A stretch of DNA of 64,000 nt from the NCBI GenBank assembly GCA_944548615.1, contig OX155973.1, positions 6,337,681 through 6,401,680 on the forward strand, given 5' to 3'. The notes under the pieces are model-generated. The model did no database searches, was not told the origin of the DNA, and worked only from the letters and a program-made list of their open reading frames with translations. The translations under genes and the position numbers were made by a program. This document shows, one piece after another, positions 10,405 through 20,359 of the stretch (position 1 is the stretch's first letter; each line of letters opens with the position of its first letter). This DNA comes from Micropterix aruncella. Taxonomy: Eukaryota; Arthropoda; Insecta; Lepidoptera; Micropterigidae.

Positions 10405-10935
10405 GGAAGAGTATTGTGGACGCGCTAAGAAAAAATCCAGGTGAAGATGGAAATCCATTTTGAGCCCCCTGAGACGATTAAGACTATTTCCAGATTGGAG
10501 TCTGTCTGTAAGTGTGTGTGTGTGGTTGTGTGTGAGGGTGTGTGTGTGTGTGTGCGTGTTCGTGTGTATGTGTCTATGTGAGTGTGTTAATTCCCCCACA
10601 CAGCGCCCAAACACTTCATCTGATTGATCTGAAATTTGGCATGCAGGCATCATTTGGTCATGGCAAAAAAAAAAAGATTGTGGTTTGAATCGGTCTACCA
10701 GGGAGCGCACTAGTTACACTTCAATCTCGAAATATTTCAGTTAGAGACTTAAAATTCAGTAGACAGATGCGTCGTTGGGCTGAAACCACATTGTAAAATT
10801 TTGGTTTTGGGGGAGGGGGTGGGGGGTAGCTCAGGAATGGGGTATGTGGGGGTCGGGTGTTTAGAGCGGAGGGGGGACTTGCTTGCTTGCCGGAAATGTT
10901 TTGGAGTGACACAACTAACTTTTTTCACTGCCACT
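10405..10935 (-). repeat. dispersed repeat family X, with TG microsatellite
   Basis: Contains 'CAATCTCGAAATATTTCAG', 'GATCTGAAATTTGGCATGCA', 'GCGCCCAAACACTTCATC' and a (TG)n run at about 10507-10590. The same phrases recur in the opposite orientation at 59690-59965 and 60175-60440 and in part at 63235-63380. The 10865-10925 end ('GGAGTGACACAACTAAC') resembles the tails at 23775, 59925 and 63905. No coding content is seen. Confidence 0.55.
10801..10890 (+). repeat. G-rich tract
   Basis: Four or more runs of four to six G with short loops occur within about 60 bases (GGGGGAGGGGGTGGGGGG followed by GGGG and GGGGG runs). The composition would allow G-quadruplex folding. It lies inside repeat family X. 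Confidence 0.5.
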
Positions 10936-11039
10936 TTGAACTTGGATAACTCTTATAAAATAACTCTAATAAGAAGAAGTACAAGAAATACAAAGGTTTT
11001 TTTTTTAATTTATTGAATTATAATATACATAAGTTAACA

Positions 11040-11700
11040 CTTTAGTTCTTCTCTACATATACCCCTGCAAGCTCCACATACTTTTGCAACCGATTTGGAA
11101 GCTACAATATCTGTCTCTTATAAAAAGATTGAGTTGTGAGCCAATTGCGCACATGCTCCTCGACTTCTTCATTGATTGCAAATCGTTTTCTCCGAGTGAT
11201 TCCTTCAAGGGTGCGAACAAAAAATAGTCACAGCGGACAAGTCTGGACTGTAAGGAGGGTGTTCGAGGATTTCCCAGCTCTCCGACCTGACCTGTTTTTG
11301 ATTTCCGGTCAACAACTTCAGAACCCATCGGGCACTAATTTTTCTGAAGCTAAGACGATCAGTGATAACGCATGAACACCCCATAGCTGATATTCACTTC
11401 TGATGAAATTTCTTCAATAGTTAACCGACGGTCACGTTCAATAAGCTCTTTAACGGCATGAATATTGTCATCTGTAAGGCTTGTCCTTGGGCGTCGATCA
11501 TGACCTTCGTTTTCGACATGTTCTCGCCCTCCCTTAATTCTCTGGCCTACGTATACACACGATTCTGAAAGAGTGTTCTGTCCCCAAACTGCTCCTTCAA
11601 TCGACTAAAAATTTCCGATGGTTTAATGCCAAAAACATTATGATAATGCGTTGTGCAACAGACGAATGTACCTCTTGCACAGTCATGGCTATACTGCTGA
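11040..11700 (-). pseudogene. mariner-like transposase remnant
   Basis: From 11700 leftward the minus strand reads KPSEIFSRLKEQFGDRTLFQ, then RELREGREHVENEG, RPRTSLTDDNIHAVKELIER and DRRLTIEEISSEVNIS, the helix-turn-helix half of a mariner transposase, with an internal stop after RVYT. After a gap, 11330-11053 gives CDYFLFAPLKESLGE and the remaining C-terminal region; the CDYFLF phrase is the D(34)D-type catalytic block of mariners. The central portion carrying the first catalytic aspartates is missing and the pieces are in different frames. It is a dead, internally deleted copy in the 3' flank of the aquaporin gene. I did not locate its terminal repeats. Confidence 0.75.
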
Positions 11701-12232
11701 AAGAGCCAAGATTATTTTATTTGAAAAAAAATAAACGACAGTCCTACAAGTTTATTGTACATAGTTTATGTAAAATAAAATAAACGTGAAAAAAACGCAC
11801 AGTAATAAGTAATATTTAACAGTGAATATGGATGAAACTTGCACTTTATATATATTTTTTTTCAACAAGACAAACTTGTTTTTTCTTAATTTGTGCGATA
11901 GCATTCCACTTTACAACTCGTGTTAAAATGCCGTAGTTTTTTTTTTGAGTTTGTTGATCGTGCAGTTTAGTGTGAGGCACGGTTCAAAAAATGCTCTAAA
12001 ATGAAAATTTCCTATATAGCTCCATGATTTATTTATTTTTCACAAGTTTCCAATCCTATTTTAAAAATCTGAAATAGCTATATACTTAAGAAAGGTACCG
12101 CGAGTTACGATATTTTTTTTCAGTTGGCTAACATCATCAGTTATTTCAGTGTGATGGTTCAAAAATTGCCAAAAAATGTAATTTTCGAAATTTACATACA
12201 TCGTCGCCTTAACCAAGCCAGTTCCGTTTATA
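11701..12232. other. AT-rich flank without recognised features
   Basis: T-rich sequence with several T runs (11860-11945, 12110). It lies just past the aquaporin 3' end. Nothing is recognised. Confidence 0.4.
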
Positions 12233-12238
12233 TTTATT
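12233..12238 (-). terminator. candidate poly(A) signal of the aquaporin gene
   Basis: AATAAA on the minus strand, 24 bases beyond the aquaporin stop codon. If used, the 3' UTR would be very short. An alternative signal further on cannot be excluded. Confidence 0.4.
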
Positions 12239-12261
12239 GATTCACCCTCGTATCACATAAA

Positions 12262-12384
12262 TTATATTACCTCTTTCTCGCTTCTCGCCGCCCTGGCGTA
12301 CTGTCCATTCTCATCCGCTGCCAAAACGTTAGCGTAAATGAGGGCGGCTGCCACGGCACCACATATTGGCCCAACCCAATATAT
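12262..12384 (-). CDS. aquaporin, last coding exon
   Basis: After TTGCAG at 12390-12385 the minus strand encodes 40 residues and TAA: IYWVGPICGAVAAALIYANV then LAADENGQYARAARSEKEVI. IYWVGPxxG is the start of the sixth transmembrane helix in aquaporins and directly follows the NHW that ends the exon at 17584-17748, in phase 0. The remaining residues form helix 6 and a short, charged cytoplasmic tail. In the family this half-helix plus tail is a common separate exon. The stop is at 12262-12264. The intron to the previous exon is about 5.2 kb and is almost wholly mobile DNA. Confidence 0.9.
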   Translation of the reverse strand: MYWVGPICGAVAAALIYANVLAADENGQYARAARSEKEVI

Positions 12385-12469
12385 CTGCAAACATTTCAGT
12401 TATTTTATTCAAACATAGATACAACCTACCATGACATAAAATAACAGCATTAAAATTAACGAAAATAAA

Positions 12470-13205
12470 GCAACCCTGGGTGCCGCTGTCCTGTCTTAGT
12501 GAAACTTAGAACGGGCTGTCGTTATTTAATGCATATTCAAAATTTCGTGTCTGTGCTGTTGACCGTTAAGATTCCCATCGTCGCGAGCTAACCCTGGGCG
12601 CAGCAGCATGTCATGGTGAAACTTAAAAGGGTCTGTCATAACTGAATGCATATACAACATTTCGTGTCTGTGCTGTTGACCGTTTAGGAGACCCCTCGAC
12701 GGGAGCCAACCATGGGTGTAGCATCAGGTCATGCTTATCATAAAAAATGCATTGTCATCGAAGCTGAACCAACATGTACAATTTCACTTTATATGATATT
12801 TGAAGAGTTCTTTCAATTTCTCATGGATCCTATCATCAGAACAGTATTTTGATAAAAATGGGACCAATCTGGAAGTATATCCTTTCAAATAACCCTCGTC
12901 GGGAGCCAATCTTGGGTGTAGAATCAGGTCATGCTTACCATAAAATATGCATTGTCATCGAAACTGAACCAATATGTAAAATTTCTACTTTATATGATTA
13001 TATTTGAGGAGTTCTTTCAATTTCTCATGGATTCCATCATAAGAACAGGATTTTGATAAAATGGGACCAATCTGAAAGTATATCCTTTCAAATAAAAAAA
13101 GAATTTTACAAATCGGTTTATAAATGACGGAGTTTTGAGGTAATAAACATTAAAAAAGATACATCCGAATTGATAACCTCCTCCTTTTATGGAAATCGGT
13201 TAAAA
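12470..13205 (-). repeat. lepidopteran-type repeat with tandem units
   Basis: On the minus strand it begins near ATTTCCATAAAAGGAGGAGG and TTATCAATTCGG, continues with TACCTCAAAACTCCGTCATT, and leads into tandem ~115-bp units carrying 'TGACATGCTGCTGC', 'GGTTAGCTC' and 'CAACGGTCAACAGCAC-like' phrases. The 12720-12900 and 12905-13090 parts are a second, longer duplicated unit. Related copies are at 16816-17315 (opposite orientation) and 63385-63700. I recognise the opening motif from lepidopteran genomes. Confidence 0.65.
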
Positions 13206-13331
13206 ACGAAATAAGAAACAGAAATATTGCGATGTGCTAACAAGAGATGGTACTTAACCGCTCGAAAGCCAGCTTTCGCGCGCAAAGAACTGCGTCGCAA
13301 CTTTTTGGTCGATTTTGTAAATAAACACTAT

Positions 13332-13637
13332 CAATGGGCTCGATTGCGTTTCTTCGTGAACTAAAATCGGAAATTAGTCCGTGTGAACGAGACAGGGCAA
13401 TACGCTAGAGCGAAGTGTGAGATGACGGTTGTCACTTTTTCGCATTAAAACTGCCCGCCAAGGTCAAATCTTACACCGCACGAAATATGCTCGAATCTAT
13501 TCGGACGAGTATAAGTTCGGCAGGTAGTATTTATCGACGATCGTTCGTTTCATTTACCGCTCTAACTTATTGCTCTGTCTCGTTCGCTTGGACTAATTTT
13601 AGTTTTAGTTCACAAAGAAACGCAATCGGGCCCAATA
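13332..13637. mobile_element. MITE with long inverted repeats (GGGCTCGATTGCG)
   Basis: The left arm (about 13335-13415: GGGCTCGATTGCGTTTCTTC, then GAAATTAGTCCGTGTGAACGA) is inverted at the right (about 13560-13637, ending AACGCAATCGGGCCCAATA). A single related arm is present at 58908-58990. The possible duplication is TA; I could not fix the exact borders. Confidence 0.6.
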
Positions 13638-14455
13638 TCGTTTTTTTACGAACTCCCTCTTGTTACCTAGTAATTAATCTTTTTAGTCGTGTATATTATA
13701 TATTTATATAATATATGGGGACCGGCAGAAACGGTTACGCGCGGATCTGTCAAACGACGCAAAGTGCCTATAGGCACTGTTGGCGTCCGACGGGTTAAAA
13801 ATACACACCGCGAGGAAAGAGCACTTTCTGCAAATTCGTCATCAAATTGCAATCAGCAGGTAAATGAGTAAGTAGTATTATTGTTGCATTGCTGTGTATC
13901 CCTATATTGTTTATAGAGGCCTTGAGGAAGTAAAACATTGCCTCTTGAGCCATCAAAAGTCGCTTAGTAGGATTGAGATAAACAATTATTTATATATGTA
14001 AGTACAATGCAAAATATGAAGGTTTCTCGGGGAGCATCGACACTCGCTGCATCTATTCTAAGACCGTCGAGGCTATTTACTATTCTTTTTCTTCATCTTA
14101 TGGTCACCTGTCCTTTTCGGATATCGATATAGCTTTTGAAAATCATCATAGCTTTTGAAGCATCAAAAATGTCGAAGAAATACGATTTCTTCTCCTTTAT
14201 ATGCTTTTCGAAAATAACCCTATATGTTTTTCAATATCGCTTTCGTTATTTAGAGTAATTAAAATATATTTCAAACTTTAAAATTTGTGTTTTGTGAGTT
14301 TCTGTGTGTGTGCACGAACGTGTGCGTGTGATAGAGGGGTTATATAGGTGTGTGTGTATGTGAAATGCTTTTAGAATATTTAAATGTTTATTTCAGAACA
14401 AAGGAACGAGTTAGGCTAAAAGATACTTAAACATACATATTTATGACATTAAAAA

Positions 14456-15075
14456 TAGGATATAAACGAATTTACCGCGTGAAATTTGTAGCACCCGACC
14501 ATTGATTTTATAGATAAAATCAATGACCCGACGTTTCGGTGACGTTGCAGCCGCCGTTGTCTAGAGTAGAGTGAAAGAACTGTCAATCCGTTGTTCCGCG
14601 GGTAGGCCGCATACCGCTGCCGCCACTGCGTAGGTTATAACGGTGGAGGGGGCCGAACTCGGAGAGCGCGAATTTCGAAAATCCGTCTTGCACACAACAT
14701 TCACTGTATCCTGTCTTACGTCCTTCCGTTCGGCGTTCGACGGCGGGAACATTTTAAGAATGGCTTCTTATTTTAATGGCTTCCCGGATCATGCGAGAAA
14801 AGTAGAATTGTTCCTTGGATAGCTCAATGGGATTTTGAAATTGCATCCAATGGTTACTTCCGCTATCCAATATATGTTCGCAGATCGCCGATTTTTCTCA
14901 CTGAACGTTTTTAACAGCTTTGATGTGTTCTGTCAGTCGCGTGGCTATGGGCCGTTTCGTTCGTCCAACGTAGGCTAGACCGCAACTGCATTCGACTTTT
15001 CACACACATTTCACGCGGTAAATTAGTTTCTATCCTATTTATAATGTCAAACAACCGCGATAGTCTTCGATTCTA
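14456..15075 (-). mobile_element. Penelope-like element, 3' portion
   Basis: The minus strand carries a GIY-YIG endonuclease remnant followed by a 3' region with CGGCGGCTGCAACGTCACCG and AAACGTCGGG, then ACGCGGTAAATTCG, the same ends found as palindromes at 24055, 40975 and 56633. The 15000-15060 segment repeats the terminal 'ACGCGGTAAATTAG..CTATCCTATTTATAATGTC' sequence, giving the repeat-flanked (pseudo-LTR) layout of Penelope elements. A short foreign palindrome (ATTGATTTTATAGATAAAATCAAT) interrupts the 3' region at 14502-14525. Confidence 0.7.
14565..14997 (-). pseudogene. Penelope-like GIY-YIG endonuclease C-terminal remnant
   Basis: From 14997 leftward the frame reads VECSCGLAYVGRTKRPIATR, then LTEHIKAVKN, a stop, EKSAICEHILDSG, SKEQFYFSRMIREAIKIRSH. 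GLAYVGRT(x)R..TRL.EH and the later REAI(x)IR are the conserved blocks of the Penelope GIY-YIG nuclease domain, which cuts target DNA during integration. A frame change then leads to a C-terminal segment ending about 14565. At least one internal stop shows that this copy is dead. The reverse transcriptase part is absent. Confidence 0.7.
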
Positions 15076-15586
15076 CATATTTATGACGTTATAAAATTCT
15101 AACAAATGCAGTATGCCTTTCAGAAGATCGGCGTTTCAGAAGATTGCCATTAATTCGGCTTAGACGATCGCATAAAGCGCCATTCGCACGTCATAGCCTT
15201 CATCTGTTTGGCATCGTCGTCATGCGGATGTAATTGCACCGTAAAGCTTTTATGGCCTGTGACATGCTTTTTCGCAATGCAAAGTCGTAATTCGCTTTTT
15301 AATGGCTATCTCAGTCCGCTGAGTAACCGGGCCTGGGTTTAACTTTGTCGATGGTTTTAAGGGGCTGAAACCACCCGAAACACCAAATCGCGTAATCAAA
15401 ATAAAATATATTTTTTGCGGGTCTTCGTAACCAGTAGTGTGTGCTTCGGTTCGTCGAAATGAAATCCGTTATTATATGAACGATACTGCGTTCTTTATTC
15501 TGAGTATATAATCAAATTAGTCTGACTTTTTTATGCTAAGATGCTGTGTTGCAAGTTTTATGTGTGTCAGGCCTGGACTGGCCATG

Positions 15587-15632
15587 CGGTACAGTACAGT
15601 ACAGTCCAGTACAAGTACAGTACAGTACAGTC
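15587..15632 (+). repeat. GTACA-type short tandem repeat
   Basis: Repeated ACAGTACAGT/CAGTACAAGT units in a 45-base stretch. Confidence 0.7.
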
Positions 15633-15831
15633 CTCTCCAAGATGGATTATACAACGGAAACCAAGATGATCAGTGCAGTAATTCAAGTTTGGTTTCACGA
15701 TGATGAACTGAAAGGAAGCTGTCAAAACCTGGTCAATTCTATGCTTACAATAGTGGAAGGTGTTATCAACGCAAAAGGAGGACACATTCTATGTTTAAAA
15801 CTAACAATCTATAGCTACCAGTACTGCTTTT

Positions 15832-15882
15832 AACCGACTTCAAAAAAAGGAGAAGGTTATCAATTCGGTTGTATCTTTTTTT
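15832..15882 (+). repeat. start of the lepidopteran-type repeat, short fragment
   Basis: ACCGACTTCAAAAAAAGGAG followed by AAGGTTATCAATTCGG, the opening motif of the family also seen inverted at 13205. Only the first ~50 bases are present; the next element starts at about 15886. Confidence 0.6.
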
Positions 15883-15885
15883 TGA

Positions 15886-16815
15886 CGTGACAACGTCTTA
15901 TATTTCGATGGAGCCGGCTGCACGCACGAAAAAACATGACTCATGCGGCGTTTCCTCGCTCTGAGGCGTTCCATTTAAGGCTTGAAGTGCAAGCGAGAGC
16001 GCGGAACGAGCGACAAAGAGGCACAATCGGCCTCCGCGTTCGGCAGCGTTCGACATCTGTCTCTCCTACTTGAGTGAGCGATGCGTCCGCGTGGACAGCT
16101 GCTATACAATAATACATTTACATGTTTTCGTCAAGTATGAAGTGCAGTGAAAAGTGAATGTGGTGTCAATTGTTTATAGCAACGATAATTGCGGCGATAA
16201 AGGTAATGATTCTTTCGATATTAAATATATGTTTTATATATTGTCGAATTACCGATGTACCAATTCTTCTTTGTGGCGACTTCAACACAAACGTGAAAAA
16301 TGACGAAACATTTATCAAATTCATGAAAGACATGTTCAATCTCGATTGTGCATCAGACGTTAATAAGTCAACAACACTAAGAGGCACCACCATCGATTTG
16401 ACTTTTTCAAGACACATTACACTCGAAACACTCCCTTTCATTTCATACTTTTCCTATCATCGTCCTATTCTCAACAGAATAACACAAATTGTAAGAAGTT
16501 AAATATCACACATGTTTAAAAGTTGTAAATAAAAGTTGTAAAACAATTGCTCAACGCACATTTATACTTGTAAAAACTATGTACCCTACATTGTAAAAAA
16601 AAAAGACATAATTGTATTTATGCGTACAAATAAATGTAACTTGATCAATTCAATTGTGATTTTCATTTACCTCCTTCTCTATATCCATACAAAATATCTA
16701 TCAAACAAATAAAATTAAAGTTTTCTTTTGAAAAATGCAACCATTCCATCAGTATTTTCTTATGACGTTATCACGTTCAACTATCGTCAGTAAACCGACT
16801 TTACAGACAACCGAT
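15886..16815 (+). mobile_element. element Y copy 1, with endonuclease remnant
   Basis: Begins TTTTTGACGTGACAACGTCT and ends CTTATGACGTTATCACGTTC plus TTTACAGACAACCGATTTTT; the two ends contain inverted GTGACAACGTC/GACGTTNTCAC cores. The same two ends and an internal ACAATAATACATTTACATGT are shared with 25808-26540. The copy carries an endonuclease-domain remnant. Confidence 0.55.
16236..16502 (+). pseudogene. endonuclease/exonuclease/phosphatase-domain remnant
   Basis: The frame reads VPILLCGDFNTNV, FMKDMFNLDCASDVN, KSTTLRGTTIDLTFSRHI and SYFSYHRPI, ending at a stop. CGDFN is the catalytic block of the EEP fold and the TTxRGTxIDLxFxR and SYHRPI phrases are its C-terminal blocks. Similar isolated EEP modules occur in insect mobile elements (LINE, Helitron and related). 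The N-terminal half of the domain is lost, so no activity is expected. It lies within element Y. Confidence 0.65.
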
Positions 16816-17315
16816 TTTTTAAATAATATTTATACCTCAAAACTCTGCCATTTATGAACCGATTTGGAAAATTCTTTTTTATTCTAAAGAATATACTTAC
16901 AGATTGGTCCCATTTTTTATCAAAATCCTGTTCTGATGATAGGATCCATGAGGAATTGAGGCTATAACTCTTCAAATATTATCATATGAAATTGAAAATT
17001 CACATGTTGGTTCAATTCCGATGGCAATTCATTTATTTTTATGGTAAGCATGACCTGATTCTTCACGCTGGGTTGGCTGCCGACTAGGGAACTCCTCAAC
17101 GGTCAACAGCACATACACAAAATGTTGTATTTGTATTTAATTACGACAGCCCATTCTAAGTTTCACCAAGGACTACGGCACCCAGGGTTGGCTTAAAACG
17201 AGGGTACTCCTCAACGGTCAACAGCACATACATAAAATTTTGTATACGCATTCAATTATGATAGCCCGTTCTAAGTATCACCATGACATGGCTGCTGCAC
17301 TTATTAAAAAAATGG
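16816..17315 (+). repeat. lepidopteran-type repeat, plus orientation
   Basis: Runs from ACCTCAAAACTCTGCCATTT through AGATTGGTCCCATTTTTTAT to tandem units with 'GGTTGGCTGCCGACTAGGGA', 'ACTCCTCAACGGTCAACAGC' (17093 and 17212). It is the same family as 12470-13205 in the opposite direction. Confidence 0.65.
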
Positions 17316-17389
17316 GGTCGGTTTTTCTTTTTGTTAATTTTTTTTTGTTAAATATTATTGTATGTTTATGTCCAACATAGCACTTTTCA

Positions 17390-17572
17390 AAGAAAAATAC
17401 TCCTTGTTCCAATTAATTCGCACGATACTGTACCTAAATCGTGACTTCTGCTTCGATAGCCATAGATTTCCAGTTTATGTAGAAGAATATCACGATTGGC
17501 GGAATCGAAAGCCTTGATGAAATCACAGAATAGCGCGAGCGGATTTATAGATTCGTCCAAGGTTGTGGGTAT
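17390..17572 (-). pseudogene. LINE reverse transcriptase fragment next to an aquaporin splice site
   Basis: On the minus strand the frame reads TTLDESINPLALFCDFIKAF then DSANRDILLHKLEIYGYR. LFCDxxKAFDxxNxDILLxKLExYG is motif A of CR1/Jockey-type reverse transcriptases. Only about 60 codons are present. The fragment begins roughly a dozen bases beyond the 5' splice site of the aquaporin exon at 17584-17748. Confidence 0.65.
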
Positions 17573-17583
17573 AATAGACTCAC

Positions 17584-17748
17584 CCAATGGTTGTCCCAAA
17601 CGTTGGCTATGACCGCACTGCCGAGCGCTCTGGCTGGGTTCATGGCAGCCCCTGTGTAGTCCACGGCAGCCAGATGTCCAGCTGTTACAGTCAGTCCGAT
17701 AGCGAGAGGAGCGCACGGCTTGGCGTCAGGTTTGAACGGATCACACAC
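17584..17748 (-). CDS. aquaporin, exon with second NPA box
   Basis: Fifty-five codons lie between CTGTAACAG (3' splice site, ending 17749) and GTGAGT (5' splice site, starting 17583), both junctions phase 0. The peptide begins VCDPFKPDAKPCAPLAIGLT and continues VTAGHLAAVDYTGAAMNPAR, ALGSAVIANVWDNHW. This is loop D, helix 5 and half-helix E. The MNPAR box is the second NPA of the pore, the R is the selectivity-filter arginine, and GHLAAVDYTGAAMNPARxxG is characteristic of insect Drip/Prip-type water channels (integral membrane proteins of the plasma membrane). Sequence, splice sites and frame are intact, so I take it as a live exon. Confidence 0.95.
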
Positions 17749-18271
17749 CTGTAACAAGAAACACACCTTACTGTCAAGAATATCGGCTAGCAGGAGAGAC
17801 CGCCCTCCAGGAATCGAGAAATAGCAGAGATGCGAGGAGTCAAGACGGACGAGAAGACATCGCGATTTGATGAAAGGGTCGCCTTAGGAATCCCGTGGTC
17901 TGGGCCGATGTCCTCCTTTGAATGCACTGCACTTTTTTCAAGCAGGACCATATTATTTTTGAAAGGGTTACCTACCAATTATCTTGAATACTAAGCTGAC
18001 TGTTGAATATATCGTTATTGCGTCATAAATTAAATAGAATTAAATATAAATGTACACTGAGAAAAAGATAACGCTGTAATACACGGAAATACGCATGTTT
18101 CAAGAGGGATTACGTATATAACATGTACTGTGGTCCGTACTTATATATCAACATAACGCGTAACGGTGTAGTTGCCATGTCACGGGCATGATAACACACC
18201 TTACATTCATTACGGCGCACAACGAGATCTCGCTTTTACCATAACAGAATGTTATTACATACATACGTAGG

Positions 18272-19649
18272 CAGGGGCGGATCTATATAAGGGCTTTTTG
18301 GGCTGCAGCCCAGGGCGCCGTGGATATAAAGGGCCCCAGCCTCCATTGAAAATAATGGACAATACTGTGAATTAAAAAACAAAATCTCAAATTTTCAAAA
18401 ATCTTATCATAAGGTTGGCAACCCTAAGATCAAATTCTCGCATCTATTCCGGGGGACTCCCCGCCGCTTGTTTTCAGTGTATTTTCTCGCAAACGCAGCA
18501 TTCGCAGCGAACAAGCTTCATGTATCAATTTCTCGGTGGATGAGGCGGACCGCTAGCGACAAATTCATTGGCAATACCTTTTTTAAAAAATCTTAATTCA
18601 TAGAAATAACATCTATGTATAGCAGTTGAGTTCCTACCGAGGCTAGTGCCTTGTCAATAGGTAACTAGTAATGAATGTTTGTTTAAATTTTACTTATATT
18701 AACTAGCTTTACAAATAATATTACTACTTGCGTAATTAAGATATTATTACTATTAGTATTAATGTTGTTTTGTCTATTTTAGTGAAAAGTTAAATGTTTG
18801 TGTGTATCAGTTGTGTTTGTGTGTGTCATATTAAATAAATAAAATATTGTATTGTCCTCTTTCTTCCCTATATTGTGTACCTAGTGACCTAGACATCATT
18901 ATCGAAAACAGTTTTTTGGCAAAATGGCAATTAGTTGATTAATTAAGCAGGCCCCCAAGTAATCATCATCATCATCATCATTTATTCATTCCATAAAAGC
19001 ATTTCACAATACTGAGGAACATGTCAAATTTTACAATCATAATTTACCGGATGATAAAACCGCTTTGATTAATTAAAAGGAAAAAAAATAATTGTAATCA
19101 GAGGTGATTACTTAAAAATAGTCAAATTTACAAAATAATCAATAATCAAACAAATAATAATCAATACCATAAAAAGAAAAATTCTGAAACATGCGTAATT
19201 AAAAACAATGTCAATAAAATCTAAAATTTAGTGCGAAAGTATAGTCATAATATGGTTATTTATAATCAAGCAATTGTGGACGCAATATCATAAAAGTCGT
19301 CCAGTTTGTAAAGGACATGTTTGACTAACTGATTTTTTAAGCAGATTTCATATGCTGCCATCTCAAGTCATCTCGTCGATGACGGCAAAGCATTGAACAA
19401 TTTAAAACTAATATATAGAAATGTTTTTTGATATTTAGTCAAGCGTACTTTAGGCAATAACACATTGTTTTTATGTCGCGTATTATGGCTATGTCGAGTG
19501 GAGTGAAGCTCGCAATTTAAAAGATTCTCTTTGGCGTATAAAAGGCACTGATATATGTACATGGACGACATGGTAAGGATACCAGCTTTTTAATAAAAAA
19601 AGGGGCGCAATATTAGCCCAGGGCCCCACAAACGCACGGTCCGCCCCTG
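18272..19649. mobile_element. hAT-like non-autonomous transposon
   Basis: Ends CAGGGGCGGATC (left) and its inverse CGGTCCGCCCCTG (right) are flanked by near-identical 8-bp duplications TACGTAGG (18264-18271) and TACGTAAG (19650-19657). Size of duplication and CAGGGG-type ends indicate hAT. The interior holds a LINE fragment; no hAT transposase is seen. Confidence 0.75.
18957..19571 (-). pseudogene. LINE 3' end inserted in the hAT element
   Basis: From 19571 leftward: SSMYIYQCLLYAKENL, then HSHNTRHKNNVLLPKVRL, TKYQKTFLYISFKLFNALPS. The 'HNTRxK..L..P..RL.K.QKSFxYxGxKLFNxLP' series is the typical C-terminal tail of CR1/Jockey-type reverse transcriptases. The 3' end on the minus strand is a GAT repeat (ATC repeat at 18964-18982 on the plus strand), a common LINE tail. 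5'-truncated. Confidence 0.65.
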
Positions 19650-19870
19650 TACGTAAGGTTATAGTCAGTGGCAAGATTCACGTTGAAGCTGCATTATATT
19701 GTTATTATCGTATTACCCGTACGGAGCACGTTGAAACATATAATCGAGTAATAAAGTTTCAACAAAATTCTTAGTAATTCAACAAAATTACGATTCAAAC
19801 ATCATCATTCTGTATAAAACCGTTATAACAAATCGGTAATTTGTGAAGAAATCCAATATTTTTCTCAGTG

Positions 19871-20359
19871 GCACATGGCTTTACTTTGGGATATATATGC
19901 GTTGGTCTGAAGCAGGCGGTGTGGAGGCGATGAGCAAGAAGGAGTTGTGGAGTCATGTAAGCAGTAGGGACACAGTAAATATAATATATTTACTGTGGTA
20001 AGGACGTGAAATTTGCACGTGGGCCCATTCTGAATGTATCCAATCTATTTGCAAACAATTTATTGATGACAATACAACTGCTGAAAATATTCTCTTGAAC
20101 CTCAATGAAGCGAGTATAGCGACTTTTCCACTGCAGTTTGTCGCAGTCCTGGAATCCAGCAAGGCGTAACTAGTAAGATAGTCCTAGCACTGCGATCACC
20201 CATCCGCTTATATACCCAGCCTAGAGAAATTCCTAGGAACTATAATCCAGCCGCTATACTATTATTCCGAGCTACAGTAGCCGCCAAGGCAGAGAGAGTG
20301 GGCAGAGGGTGACAAGAATCTCTGTAATTTTGCGGTCGTCAAGGACTGCAAATACTTAC
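19871..20359. other. intron sequence near the aquaporin exon
   Basis: No recognised repeat apart from a perfect small palindrome, CAGTAAATATAATATATTTACTG, around 19971-19995. Otherwise nothing is seen. Confidence 0.4.

Larger units (their letters stand above)
18055..19870. mobile_element. CACTGAGAAA-ended MITE, split by a hAT insertion
   Basis: Begins CACTGAGAAAAAG at 18055 and ends TTTTTCTCAGTG at 19870, perfect 10-base inverted ends. Without the hAT element at 18272-19649 the MITE is about 440 bp. A minus-orientation relative, truncated by a TA array, ends at 54594. Target duplications are not clear, so I do not assign a superfamily. Confidence 0.55.

Noticed and set aside
14541..14590. 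Canonical hammerhead in the GACGTTGCAGCCGCC Penelope-like family
   Set aside because: GAAACGTC and a short closing stem are present, but the CUGANGA box is not intact in any of the four copies (TTGACAA, TAGACAA, TGGACAA forms), so only a decayed motif can be suggested there.
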